A stretch of DNA of 8,277 bases from CAZWUK01 sp964636685 (GTDB lineage Bacteria; Bacillota; Clostridia; Christensenellales; CAG-138): contig CAZWUK010000091.1 of assembly GCA_964636685.1 (NCBI GenBank), forward strand, positions 1-8,277, given 5' to 3'. The number at the start of each line of letters is the position of its first letter. Position 1 is the stretch's first letter. The position numbers were made by a program, and so were the translations under genes. The notes beneath the pieces are model-generated. The model worked only from the letters and a program-made list of their open reading frames with translations. It was not told the origin of the DNA and ran no database searches. Positions 1 through 6,616 of the stretch are shown one piece after another.

Positions 1-1
1 G

Positions 2-37
2 CAAGTCGTGTTTTCCGTCGCACAGCGTGCGCTTTAA
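2..37 (+). other. possible C-terminal tail of an upstream gene
   Basis: The first bases are open in frame 2 and read QVVFSVAQRAL followed by TAA at 35-37, which would fit the end of a rightward gene entering from the left. Frame 3 is also open, to a TAG at 84-86, but that reading runs through the terminator hairpin and is less likely. The piece is too short to identify, and there may be no gene here. Confidence 0.2.
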
Positions 38-58
38 ACCGGCTTTATACGGCAATAA

Positions 59-91
59 AAAAGCTATGCCGATGAAAACGGCATAGCTTTT
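59..91 (-). terminator. Rho-independent terminator of the leftward genes
   Basis: A perfect 13-bp inverted repeat (59-71 with 79-91) encloses a 7-base loop. On the minus strand the stem runs into six T residues (complement of 57-62), so it is well placed 30 bases past the stop codon of the 122-1129 gene. On the plus strand the T run is only four bases and lies inside the stem, so it may also weakly stop transcription entering from the left. Confidence 0.85.
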
Positions 92-121
92 GCAGGTGCT
101 TGTTCAGATTGCGTATTCCGG

Positions 122-1129
122 CTATTGCTGCGTACCCGCGTTCTTTGCGGCCTTGACGCAGTCGCGCCAGAAACGCTGGTTGTCCATTGAGAAGCCGAAG
201 CGCGTCGCCGCGTTTCTTGCGGAGAGCTGCTGCATGATCTCGGCGGCAACGGCCTCGTCAAGACACTTGGCAGAGAGGATCTTTGCCTTGCCGTCAATGG
301 TGTTTGCTACAAGCGTCGTGCTGACGGGAATGAAAAAATAGTGTTGCACGCGCTTGTAGACCCAGACAATATCGCCGGTGGACAGTACGGTACCGTTGCG
401 GCTCCCGTAGACATAGTGCTCTGACAGCGTAACGCCCTGCTGCCCGAACACCAGATTGGTTGCGTTTTCAAATTCCTGCGCGGCGGCGTTTGACATGCCG
501 AGCGCGTTCAGACGTTGAAGACTGCTGCGGTAATTTCCTGCCTGCACACCGTAAACAATTGCAAAAATGAACGCAAAAACGCCGGCAAGCAACGCGCCCG
601 TCATGGAAAAGCCCTCACCGTCGCTTGTGGGAGATTCTTCCGCATTCAGGCAGTAGTTGCCAAATTCGCTTCGCATGGTATCGACGGATTCGGAAAATAC
701 GTCGGCCAGCTCCGTCATTTCGTCACTGGGAATGTTGCGGATCACGCCGTGGAGGCGGATGGGCTCCGGCGCATTGTAGTCGTTTTCATCATAGGTATAG
801 GCGACGATGTCGCTGAACGTTGCGTACGTTGTTTTGTTCATACGCACAAAATAGCCGTTCCCGGCGTTGTCCCACGCGACGTAATACGTATAGGTCGAAC
901 TGCCGTTTTCCACCTCCAGCAGCCAGTCGGTGAGCAGCTGCACATCGATGTAGGCATACGTACCGCCTCTGGTCTGGTCGCTCACCGGAACGGGGTCAGG
1001 CAGTGGCTGCGCTGAATAGTAACTGCAACTTGCGATGCAGCCAATCAGCAGCGCTATGAAAATCAACAGCGCAATGAGCCTGCTCTTGGATGGCTTGACA
1101 TAGGCGTGCATTTTCGTATCCGTATTCAT
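122..1129 (-). CDS. two-pass membrane protein of unknown function
   Basis: I do not recognise the family of this 335-residue protein. The N-terminus is basic and is followed by a hydrophobic segment at about 17-35 that ends in two cysteines (LIGC at 28-31, IASC at 32-35). These could be read as a lipobox, but a signal anchor is as likely. Residues 38-175 are polar, rich in Tyr, Asp and Thr, and would face outward. A second membrane segment lies at 176-195. The remaining 140 residues would return to the cytoplasm and form a mixed alpha/beta domain. The ATG start is supported by GGGAGGG (1137-1143 on the complement) seven bases upstream. The gene has its own promoter just upstream and a terminator just downstream, so it can be transcribed alone or with the glycosylase gene behind it. 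No catalytic motif was seen. Confidence 0.8.
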   Translation of the reverse strand: MNTDTKMHAYVKPSKSRLIALLIFIALLIGCIASCSYYSAQPLPDPVPVSDQTRGGTYAYIDVQLLTDWLLEVENGSSTYTYYVAWDNAGNGYFVRMNKTTYATFSDIVAYTYDENDYNAPEPIRLHGVIRNIPSDEMTELADVFSESVDTMRSEFGNYCLNAEESPTSDGEGFSMTGALLAGVFAFIFAIVYGVQAGNYRSSLQRLNALGMSNAAAQEFENATNLVFGQQGVTLSEHYVYGSRNGTVLSTGDIVWVYKRVQHYFFIPVSTTLVANTIDGKAKILSAKCLDEAVAAEIMQQLSARNAATRFGFSMDNQRFWRDCVKAAKNAGTQQ

Positions 1130-1156
1130 TTTTGCTCCCTCCCAATTTTCAATTTC

Positions 1157-1185
1157 ATTTTATGAGTCTCATACAGAATTGTCAA
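1157..1185 (-). promoter_or_regulatory. sigma-A promoter for the 122-1129 gene with a palindrome in the spacer
   Basis: On the minus strand there is a consensus -35 TTGACA (complement of 1180-1185), a 17-base spacer and a near-consensus -10 TAAAAT (complement of 1157-1162). The spacer and the edge of the -10 carry a perfect 13-base palindrome, TATGAGTCTCATA (1161-1173, six-base arms), which is a plausible repressor site. The -35 overlaps the TGA stop codon of the upstream glycosylase gene (1182-1184). The promoter is inferred from match and spacing; the operator role is inference. Confidence 0.75.
1161..1173. promoter_or_regulatory. 13-base palindrome, candidate operator
   Basis: TATGAG-T-CTCATA is a perfect dyad centred between the -35 and -10 of the leftward promoter. 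A bound dimer there would block RNA polymerase. No regulator that would bind it can be named from this window. It differs in sequence from the palindrome at 1770-1784, so the same protein probably does not bind both. Confidence 0.45.
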
Positions 1186-1691
1186 CGCAAAGACTTCGGC
1201 GCATCGGTAATCTGCCAAATGATGCGGTAGCTGTCCGTCAGAGCTTCAAGCGACACGGCGCAATTGGCGGGGCTTGGCGAGGGAAGGCGTACGGCAGGCA
1301 TGCCGGTGCTTTTTTGGAGAAGGACGCGATAGAGCCGGTCAGCCGTAGTCCCCGTGGTGAAGATGGCGCGAATTTGCGTTTTGACAAGAAGCGCGGCGAC
1401 GTCGTTTGCAACGGGATTGCGAATCGAAGCGTCACTCGCGCCGATGATGTCGCATTCCTTCACCACGTCCCACAAGGCGATGCCATGCCGCAGTACAAAC
1501 CGCTGCTTTTCTTCCTTGCTTTCGGGCAGCGGTTCTTGATAAACGGCAGACAATACACGCCAGAATCGGTTTTGTGGGTGCGCGTAATAAAAGCCTGCCG
1601 TCCTTGATTTCGGGGAAGGCATGGTGCCAAGGATTAAAACGCGGCTGTTTGCGTCAAAGACCGGCGCCAGCGGATGAATGATATGTTCCAT
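1182..1691 (-). CDS. DNA-deoxyinosine (hypoxanthine) glycosylase, UDG superfamily
   Basis: This 169-residue enzyme should excise deaminated bases, chiefly hypoxanthine, from DNA in the cytoplasm and so start base excision repair. The family pattern is clear: GTMPSPKS at 22-29, FYYAHPQNRFW at 34-44, IALWDV at 71-76, CDIIGASDASIRNP at 80-93, and LPSPSPAN at 136-143 near the C-terminus (usually LPSTSPAN, so one T to P change). N41 in the HPQN motif probably corresponds to the catalytic Asn known for this UDG family (family 6); that assignment is from memory. I chose the ATG at 1691 because homology begins there. A TTG at 1718 would add nine residues unlike the family. No good ribosome binding site precedes either start. 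It is divergent from the MFS operon, and its stop codon lies inside the promoter of the next leftward gene. Confidence 0.9.
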   Translation of the reverse strand: MEHIIHPLAPVFDANSRVLILGTMPSPKSRTAGFYYAHPQNRFWRVLSAVYQEPLPESKEEKQRFVLRHGIALWDVVKECDIIGASDASIRNPVANDVAALLVKTQIRAIFTTGTTADRLYRVLLQKSTGMPAVRLPSPSPANCAVSLEALTDSYRIIWQITDAPKSLR

Positions 1692-1703
1692 GCGTGCAAC
1701 GTA

Positions 1704-1716
1704 GCAGATATTCTGC
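1704..1716. repeat. short dyad upstream of the glycosylase start
   Basis: GCAGA-TAT-TCTGC is a 13-base inverted repeat with five-base arms, 12 bases upstream of the preferred ATG on the minus strand. It could be a small operator or an mRNA hairpin near the start. It does not match the GAAC-N4-GTTC type of SOS box used by Bacillota LexA. Confidence 0.3.
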
Positions 1717-1750
1717 AAAAGGTCAATATTAGATAAATATCAAATAAACG

Positions 1751-1779
1751 TTGACATATAAATCGAACAGTATTACAGT
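1751..1779 (+). promoter_or_regulatory. promoter of the MFS/ArsR-type operon
   Basis: A consensus -35 TTGACA (1751-1756) is followed by a 17-base spacer and a -10 TACAGT (1774-1779, four of six consensus bases). Transcription would start near 1786, giving a leader of about 37 bases that includes the AAGGAG at 1811-1816. The -10 lies inside the palindrome at 1770-1784, the usual layout for a repressed operon. Confidence 0.6.
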
Positions 1780-1784
1780 AATAC
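1770..1784. promoter_or_regulatory. perfect 15-base palindrome, probable operator
   Basis: GTATTACAGTAATAC has seven-base arms around a single central base and covers the -10 box. The likeliest binder is the ArsR-type protein encoded second in the same operon, because such regulators usually repress their own operon from a site of this kind. The palindrome is seen directly; the binder is inference. I found no second full copy in the window. A looser AT-rich dyad (ATATT...AATAT, 1726-1730 with 1736-1740) lies on the glycosylase side. Confidence 0.6.
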
Positions 1785-1810
1785 AAACAAAAGTAAGATC
1801 AACGTCAAAC

Positions 1811-1816
1811 AAGGAG
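1811..1816 (+). promoter_or_regulatory. ribosome binding site fixing the MFS start
   Basis: AAGGAG sits six bases before the ATG at 1823. It rules out the longer in-frame TTG start at 1751, which is actually the -35 TTGACA. Confidence 0.85.
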
Positions 1817-1822
1817 CGCCAT

Positions 1823-3070
1823 ATGGAACAGACGACGCAGCAAAAGGTTCGGTACAGTGTGTTAAAGACACAGAAGCAGTTTTTGAAACTGATTGCCGCC
1901 AATGTTATCAATCGATTCGGGGATTCGATCGATGCGATTGCCTATTCGTGGATGATGTACGAGATCACGGGCAGCGCGTCGCTGATGGCATTGATTCTGG
2001 GATTAAACTATCTCCCAACGATCCTGCTGCAGCCGATTGCCGGCGTACTGGCGGATCGCATGAAGAAGAAACGAATCATGGTATTGACGGATGTGGGACG
2101 CGGACTTGTGGTGATCGCGTGTGTCGCGCTCTATGCGCTGGGCGCGCTGACGCCCGTACTGCTTGCGGTCATGACGATGCTCAATTCCGTCCTGGAGTCG
2201 CTTCGGATGCCGGCGGGAATTGCGGTGACGCCGTACATTCTGGAAAAAGACCTCTATACGGTCGGAGAAGCGGCAAATGCGACGGCAAGCCGCGTTTCCG
2301 AAATCGTCGGTTTAGCGGCGGCAGGCGCCGTGGTGGCGCTCATCGGCGTTTCGGGTGCGCTCTTGATTGACGCTGTGACGTTCTTTCTCTCGGCGTTACT
2401 GATCGGCTGGATGCGCTTTTCGGAGCAGGCGTCACGGGAGAAGATCGACTTTTCCGGCATTCGCCGTGATTTTTCGGAGGGATTTTCCTATCTCCGGCGG
2501 GAGAGACTGCTCAAGGCGCTGCTTTTAATCGGCATGCTGATAAACTTTTGCATGATCCCGCTGAATAGCTTTGGAACGCCCTACGTGGTGGATGTGCTGC
2601 ATCGCGGCGCGGAGATGCTCTCTGCCATGCAGCTGACGTTGGTTGTCGGCATGGGCTTGGGATCGTTTGTCATGCCGAAGCTGCACAGGCTGAAGAACCG
2701 TTTCCTTCTGATCGGCAGCGGCATGTTGACGGGAATCTCGGTTGGCGGACTGTGGGCGGTTCCGGCTATGGGAAATGGGGCGGTACAGACGGCGGCATTG
2801 CTTTTGCTGCTGTTTTTGCTGGGCTTTGCCTGCGGTATCATCAACGTGATATTCGGCGCCGCGTTTATCCGGTTCGTACCGCAGGAAATGCTTGGCCGAA
2901 TGGGCGGTATCACAAACGCGGTTCTATGCGCTTCCATGCCGGTGGGGGCATTTCTCTTTTCGGGAATCGCCGCGTTGCTCTCCGTGCCGCAGGTCATGCT
3001 GTTGGCAGGAATATTGACGATTGTGCTATACTGTATTTTGATAGGGATCAAAGAGCTTAAACAGCTGTAA
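1823..3070 (+). CDS. MFS efflux transporter, EntS/macrolide-efflux-like
   Basis: This 415-residue inner-membrane protein has about twelve hydrophobic segments and belongs to the branch of the major facilitator superfamily that exports drugs, macrolides or siderophores using the proton gradient. The family features are the N-terminal stretch NVINRFGDSIDAIAYSWMMYEITGS (28-51, seen in pieces) and the MFS loop motif GVLADRMKKKR at 74-84 after helix 2. The substrate cannot be read from the sequence. The operator-controlled promoter and the co-transcribed regulator gene, which starts 11 bases after this stop codon, suggest an inducible pump responding to its own substrate. The start is the ATG preceded by AAGGAG. 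The gene looks intact, with no missing segments. Confidence 0.9.
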   Translation: MEQTTQQKVRYSVLKTQKQFLKLIAANVINRFGDSIDAIAYSWMMYEITGSASLMALILGLNYLPTILLQPIAGVLADRMKKKRIMVLTDVGRGLVVIACVALYALGALTPVLLAVMTMLNSVLESLRMPAGIAVTPYILEKDLYTVGEAANATASRVSEIVGLAAAGAVVALIGVSGALLIDAVTFFLSALLIGWMRFSEQASREKIDFSGIRRDFSEGFSYLRRERLLKALLLIGMLINFCMIPLNSFGTPYVVDVLHRGAEMLSAMQLTLVVGMGLGSFVMPKLHRLKNRFLLIGSGMLTGISVGGLWAVPAMGNGAVQTAALLLLLFLLGFACGIINVIFGAAFIRFVPQEMLGRMGGITNAVLCASMPVGAFLFSGIAALLSVPQVMLLAGILTIVLYCILIGIKELKQL

Positions 3071-3081
3071 AGGAGTAAGCC

Positions 3082-4182
3082 ATGGCGCTTTGTCATCGCG
3101 TGCCGGACGTGGAGCTGGAATGCGTACATTTGTTGGAGCGGGTCGTTACCCATAGAACGGCGGAGGACAGCGCCGCGCTTTGCACCATGCCGGACGCTTG
3201 CAAAAGAGTGCGCGAGCGCTTTTCAATCAACACGGAGGATATAGAGCGCGATCTTGACTGTTTAACACAATGGTATGGGCGCATGACGGAAGGGCTCTCT
3301 GTGGACGATCCGCAGTACGCGCGCTATTTCTTCGTGTCGGAGGATGCAGAGGCGTCCTTTGGACTATCGCTGCTGCTGGCTGACCGTTATCCGCGGGAAA
3401 ACAAGCAGAACAGTCCGGACTGTACCCGTGTGGTCATTTCGGAGATGCTTTCCTGCTGTGGCTTTGAAACGGAGCTGCCGCGCGATCAGATGCCGCAGGA
3501 TATTCCCGCGCTCATTGCGTTTTTGCAGCAATATGACGGGACGTCTGACGCGGTAAAGTGGCAGCTGCTTGACGGCGTGACGAATTTTGAAAAGCATCTG
3601 GAAAAGGTGCGTGAGCTTCTCGCGCCTTTATTGCAACGGTATACCGATTTGTTGCCGATGCTCCGGCCGATGCTCGACCGCGCCTGCGACGAGATTGACC
3701 GACGGATCGCAGAGGCGGGAAGCGCGAAAAAGAGGCTGCAAAAGCTGGGGCTTGTGCTGGACGTGGAGGATTTGGTGATCCAGCCTTCGGCGGTCGTTTT
3801 TCAGGGGATCTCTGCTTTCGGGAGCGGCGAGACGGAAGAAAGCGCGCGCCTGTTTTTATCGTACGGCGTGTTGTATGACAGTCTGTTTGACTTGGAAAGC
3901 GGAAGTGAGGCGGCGGACACGCTGCTGCAAAAGCTTTTGCACGCACTCAACGATAAAACGCGCTTGACGATCCTCACCGCTTTGAAGGACGGCGGAAAGT
4001 ACGGGCAGGAGCTGGCGAAGCTGACGGGACTGACGCCTGCGACGATCTCGCACCATATGAGCGAGCTGACGAGCGTGGGACTTGTCAACATCGAGAAGCA
4101 GGGAATCCGTCTGATCTATCGGATCGACCGGGAACATGCGGACGCTTTTCTGTGCCAAATGCGGGAAAAGCTTCTCGGATAA
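3082..4182 (+). CDS. long regulator with C-terminal ArsR-type winged helix
   Basis: This 366-residue cytoplasmic protein is about three to four times longer than a classical ArsR repressor. The DNA-binding part is at the C-terminus, about 288-349: ALNDKTRLTILTAL, then YGQELAKLTGL, the recognition helix TPATISHHMSEL at 318-329, and a wing around EKQGIRLIYRI. The CVC metal-binding motif of the classic alpha-3 sensors is absent. Residues 1-285 are helical and of unknown fold, with scattered cysteines (C5, C14, C34, C40) and a charged helix-rich stretch at about 170-225. This part probably senses a ligand. The ATG follows AAGGAG (3070-3075) that overlaps the stop of the MFS gene, so the two genes are in one transcript. 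The likely job is repressor of this operon through the palindrome at 1770-1784. Longer ArsR-type proteins beside MFS genes are known from other bacteria; their ligand is generally unknown to me. Confidence 0.85.
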   Translation: MALCHRVPDVELECVHLLERVVTHRTAEDSAALCTMPDACKRVRERFSINTEDIERDLDCLTQWYGRMTEGLSVDDPQYARYFFVSEDAEASFGLSLLLADRYPRENKQNSPDCTRVVISEMLSCCGFETELPRDQMPQDIPALIAFLQQYDGTSDAVKWQLLDGVTNFEKHLEKVRELLAPLLQRYTDLLPMLRPMLDRACDEIDRRIAEAGSAKKRLQKLGLVLDVEDLVIQPSAVVFQGISAFGSGETEESARLFLSYGVLYDSLFDLESGSEAADTLLQKLLHALNDKTRLTILTALKDGGKYGQELAKLTGLTPATISHHMSELTSVGLVNIEKQGIRLIYRIDREHADAFLCQMREKLLG

Positions 4183-4193
4183 GCGCGGATTCG

Positions 4194-4223
4194 TTGCCAA
4201 GCCGCGTCGAAAAATGGTAATAT
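4194..4223 (+). promoter_or_regulatory. candidate promoter directly in front of the ABC exporter
   Basis: TTGCCA (4194-4199), an 18-base spacer and TAATAT (4218-4223, four of six) end only six bases before the ATG at 4230. A transcript started here would be leaderless or nearly so. A weak dyad, CGCGG/CCGCG (4184-4188 with 4202-4206), spans the -35. It has no T run and is not a terminator. Confidence 0.45.
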
Positions 4224-4229
4224 AGCTGC

Positions 4230-5966
4230 ATGAATAAAATGAAACGTTTCCTATCCTATTATAAGCCCCACCGGGGGCTGTTGGCATTGGACATGGGCTG
4301 CGCGGTCACGGTGTCTGCGATCGATCTGTCCTACCCGCTGCTGTCAAATTACATTTTGCGCACACTGCTGCCGGAGATCGCAAAAGATCCGGCATTGTTT
4401 TCGCGGTTTATCTATCTGCTCGCCGTGGCGCTGCTGGCTTACGTGCTGCGCACCGGCTTGCTGTTTGTCATCAATTACTGGGGACATTTACTGGGCGTCC
4501 GAATGGAAGCCGATATTCGACGGGATATTTTTTCGCACATACAGGAGCTGCCGTTCAGCTTCTACGACAAAATTCGCACCGGCAAACTGCTTTCCCGCGT
4601 TACAAACGATCTGTTTGATGTGACTGAGCTTGCGCATCATGGCCCGGAGGATGTTTTGATCTCGGGCACGACTGTGGTCGGCGCGTTTGTCTGCATGTTT
4701 TTTATCGAGTGGCGCATTGCGCTGGCGCTGCTGCTCGTTATGCCCGTTGCGCTGTTTTACGTGATGCGTGTGCGCGTGCAGATGCGGCAGACCTCCAAAA
4801 AGGTCAAGGAGCGCATCGCCGAGATCAACGCCGGCATCGAATCCTCCATTTCCGGCGCGCGCGTGGCAAAGGCCTTTACCAATGAGGAGCACGAGATCCA
4901 GAAGTTCAACGAGGGCAACGAACAGTTTATCCACGCCAAGGATGCTTTCTATCGTTCCATGGCGTATTTCAACAGCGGCATGGAGTTTTTTATCGCGCTG
5001 TTCAATATCGTTGTACTGGGCGTGGGCGGCTATTTGATTTACAGGAGCCAGCTGGACGCGGTTATGCTCGTGACGCTTACACTCTATGTCGCGGCGTTTG
5101 CAACGCCCGTCAAGCGTCTTGCGTCATTTGCAGAGCAGTACATGCTCGGTATGGCGGGCTTTTCCCGCTTTTGCGAGATCATGGACATCGAGCCGGACAT
5201 CCAGGACGCGCCGGATGCAAAAATCCTGCGAAACGTCCATGGCGACATCGCGTTTCAAGATGTGACGTTTGCATACGACGGCGAACGCAACGTGCTGGCA
5301 CACATCAATCTTGACATTCCCGCCGGCAAGACGCTTGCGCTGGTTGGGCCGTCCGGCGGCGGCAAAACGACGCTCTGCCATCTGATCCCGCGGTTTTATG
5401 AAACCAAGTCGGGCAGCATCACGATCGACGGCAAGGACATCCGCTCCTTGACGCTGCGGTCGCTGCGCGGCAACGTCGGCATTGTACAGCAGGATGTATT
5501 TCTGTTTGCGGGATCGGTGAGCGATAACATTCGCTACGGACGCATCGGCGCAACGGACGAAGACGTGGTTGAGGCGGCAAAGCGCGCCCACATTCACGAC
5601 GAGATCCTGCAGTTTCCGGACGGCTATGAGACACAGGTGGGGGAACGCGGCATCATGCTTTCGGGCGGACAGAAGCAGCGCATCAGTATTGCGCGTCTGT
5701 TTTTGAAGAACCCGCCGATTTTGATACTTGACGAGGCGACCAGTGCGCTGGATACTGTTACGGAGAGCGATATCCAGCATGCCTTTGACGAGCTGGCAAA
5801 AGGACGAACCACGCTGGTCATCGCGCATCGGCTGTCCACGGTCAAGAATGCGGACGAGATCATTGTCATCGATGAAAAGGGGATTCGCGAGCGCGGATCA
5901 CACAACGAACTCATGGCGCAGAACGGGCTTTATGCGTCGCTGTATCAGGCGACCATGACGCACTGA
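4230..5966 (+). CDS. half-size ABC exporter (membrane domain fused to ATPase)
   Basis: This 578-residue protein is a type IV ABC exporter half-transporter of the MsbA/BmrA kind, expected to work as a homodimer because no second half gene is adjacent. The membrane domain covers about 1-310, with six hydrophobic segments and the coupling-helix region ELPFSFYDKIRTGKLLSRVTND. The ATPase follows: Walker A GPSGGGKTT at 373-381 (K379), Q-loop QQDVFLF (Q421), signature LSGGQ at 477-481, Walker B ILILDE at 497-502 with catalytic E502, D-loop SALD, and H-loop H533. All ATP-site residues are intact, so it should be active. The substrate is not predictable. No Shine-Dalgarno sequence precedes the ATG at 4230 or the in-frame ATG at 4239, in contrast with its neighbours. 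The lipoprotein gene begins 32 bases after the stop with no terminator between. Confidence 0.93.
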   Translation: MNKMKRFLSYYKPHRGLLALDMGCAVTVSAIDLSYPLLSNYILRTLLPEIAKDPALFSRFIYLLAVALLAYVLRTGLLFVINYWGHLLGVRMEADIRRDIFSHIQELPFSFYDKIRTGKLLSRVTNDLFDVTELAHHGPEDVLISGTTVVGAFVCMFFIEWRIALALLLVMPVALFYVMRVRVQMRQTSKKVKERIAEINAGIESSISGARVAKAFTNEEHEIQKFNEGNEQFIHAKDAFYRSMAYFNSGMEFFIALFNIVVLGVGGYLIYRSQLDAVMLVTLTLYVAAFATPVKRLASFAEQYMLGMAGFSRFCEIMDIEPDIQDAPDAKILRNVHGDIAFQDVTFAYDGERNVLAHINLDIPAGKTLALVGPSGGGKTTLCHLIPRFYETKSGSITIDGKDIRSLTLRSLRGNVGIVQQDVFLFAGSVSDNIRYGRIGATDEDVVEAAKRAHIHDEILQFPDGYETQVGERGIMLSGGQKQRISIARLFLKNPPILILDEATSALDTVTESDIQHAFDELAKGRTTLVIAHRLSTVKNADEIIVIDEKGIRERGSHNELMAQNGLYASLYQATMTH

Positions 5967-5998
5967 GCGCGCTGAATCAATCGGGGGGACAATCAGTT

Positions 5999-6616
5999 AT
6001 GAGGAAAAGACTGCTTGCACTGCTTGCGGCGGTGCTGCTGGGACTGTTCGGACTGACCGGCTGCGAGGTTTTGCAGCAGGTGCTGCAGGACGAGGGCGTG
6101 CAGTCGGCGCTGACCGACGTGCTGACGGATGCGCTTTCCGATGCAGGCGCGCAGGAGGCGACCTGGGACGCGCTTTCCCTTGCGCCGACAACCGAGACGC
6201 CGGATGAAACAGAAGCGGCAAAAGAAACGCCGCTTCCCACAGAAGCTGCACAAGCAGACGCCATTGACGAAGCAGGGAGCTACACCGGCCGCGACGATGT
6301 GGCGCTGTATCTTTTTACATTCGGACGTCTGCCGGATAATTTTATCACCAAGGCGCAGGCGCAAAAGCTCGGCTGGTCGGGCGGCGGGCTGGATGGCTAC
6401 GCCGACGGAAAGTGCATCGGCGGCGACCGGTTCGGCAACTACGAGGGACTGTTGCCCAAGGCAGATGGCAGAACGTACACCGAGTGCGACATTGATACGC
6501 TGCACAAAAACAGCCGCGGCGCAAAGCGCATCGTATTCAGCAACGACGGCTTGATCTACTATACGGACGACCATTACGCGTCGTTTACGCTGCTGTACGG
6601 GGAGGATGCGGGATGA
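5999..6616 (+). CDS. lipoprotein with barnase-type ribonuclease domain
   Basis: This 205-residue secreted guanyl-type RNase (barnase/N1 family) would cleave RNA outside the cell while anchored to the membrane. Residues 1-22 are a lipoprotein signal ending in the lipobox LTGC, with C22 to be lipidated. Residues 23-92 are a helical, then Thr/Glu/Ala-rich acidic linker. The barnase domain covers about 93-201. By alignment with Bacillus barnase from memory, the catalytic set is complete: K118 (K27), D143 (D54), E149 (E60), E162 (E73), R173 (R83), R177 (R87) and H192 (H102); LPDNFITK and DHYASF are also recognisable. Barnase R59 is replaced by Y148. A G-rich site (5983-5988) precedes the ATG. The barstar gene overlaps its stop, as expected for a toxin that needs immediate protection. 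Barnase itself is a free secreted enzyme, so the lipid anchor is the notable difference. Confidence 0.92.
   Translation: MRKRLLALLAAVLLGLFGLTGCEVLQQVLQDEGVQSALTDVLTDALSDAGAQEATWDALSLAPTTETPDETEAAKETPLPTEAAQADAIDEAGSYTGRDDVALYLFTFGRLPDNFITKAQAQKLGWSGGGLDGYADGKCIGGDRFGNYEGLLPKADGRTYTECDIDTLHKNSRGAKRIVFSNDGLIYYTDDHYASFTLLYGEDAG
6599..6605 (+). promoter_or_regulatory. ribosome binding site of the barstar gene, inside the RNase gene
   Basis: GGGGAGG lies seven bases before the barstar ATG, within the last codons of the RNase gene. With the ATGA overlap (6613-6616) it allows both re-initiation and independent initiation, so inhibitor should not fall below toxin. Confidence 0.8.

Noticed and set aside
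515..1015. 166-codon plus-strand frame opposite the membrane-protein gene
   Set aside because: The minus-strand gene has promoter, ribosome binding site, membrane segments and terminator; this frame has none of them.
1704..1716. SOS (LexA) box in front of the DNA-repair gene
   Set aside because: GCAGATATTCTGC lacks the GAAC-N4-GTTC core of Bacillota LexA sites.
1692..1718. TTG start adding nine residues to the glycosylase
   Set aside because: Family similarity begins at the ATG at 1691 and the extension contains a dyad more like a control site; not fully excluded because neither start has a good ribosome binding site.
1751..1822. N-terminal extension of the MFS protein by 24 residues
   Set aside because: The TTG is the -35 element and the stretch holds the -10 and palindrome; AAGGAG at 1811-1816 points to the ATG at 1823.
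4184..4206. CGCGG/CCGCG dyad as terminator of the regulator gene
   Set aside because: Only five or six base pairs with a 13-base loop and no T run after it.
5124..5828. 234-codon antisense open frame inside the ABC gene
   Set aside because: It is opposite the ATPase domain with all motifs intact; long antisense frames are expected in GC-rich coding DNA and it has no recognisable features.
5993..6574. 193-codon antisense frame opposite the barnase gene
   Set aside because: The plus-strand frame encodes a complete, recognisable RNase with signal peptide; the reverse frame is cysteine and arginine rich without homology.
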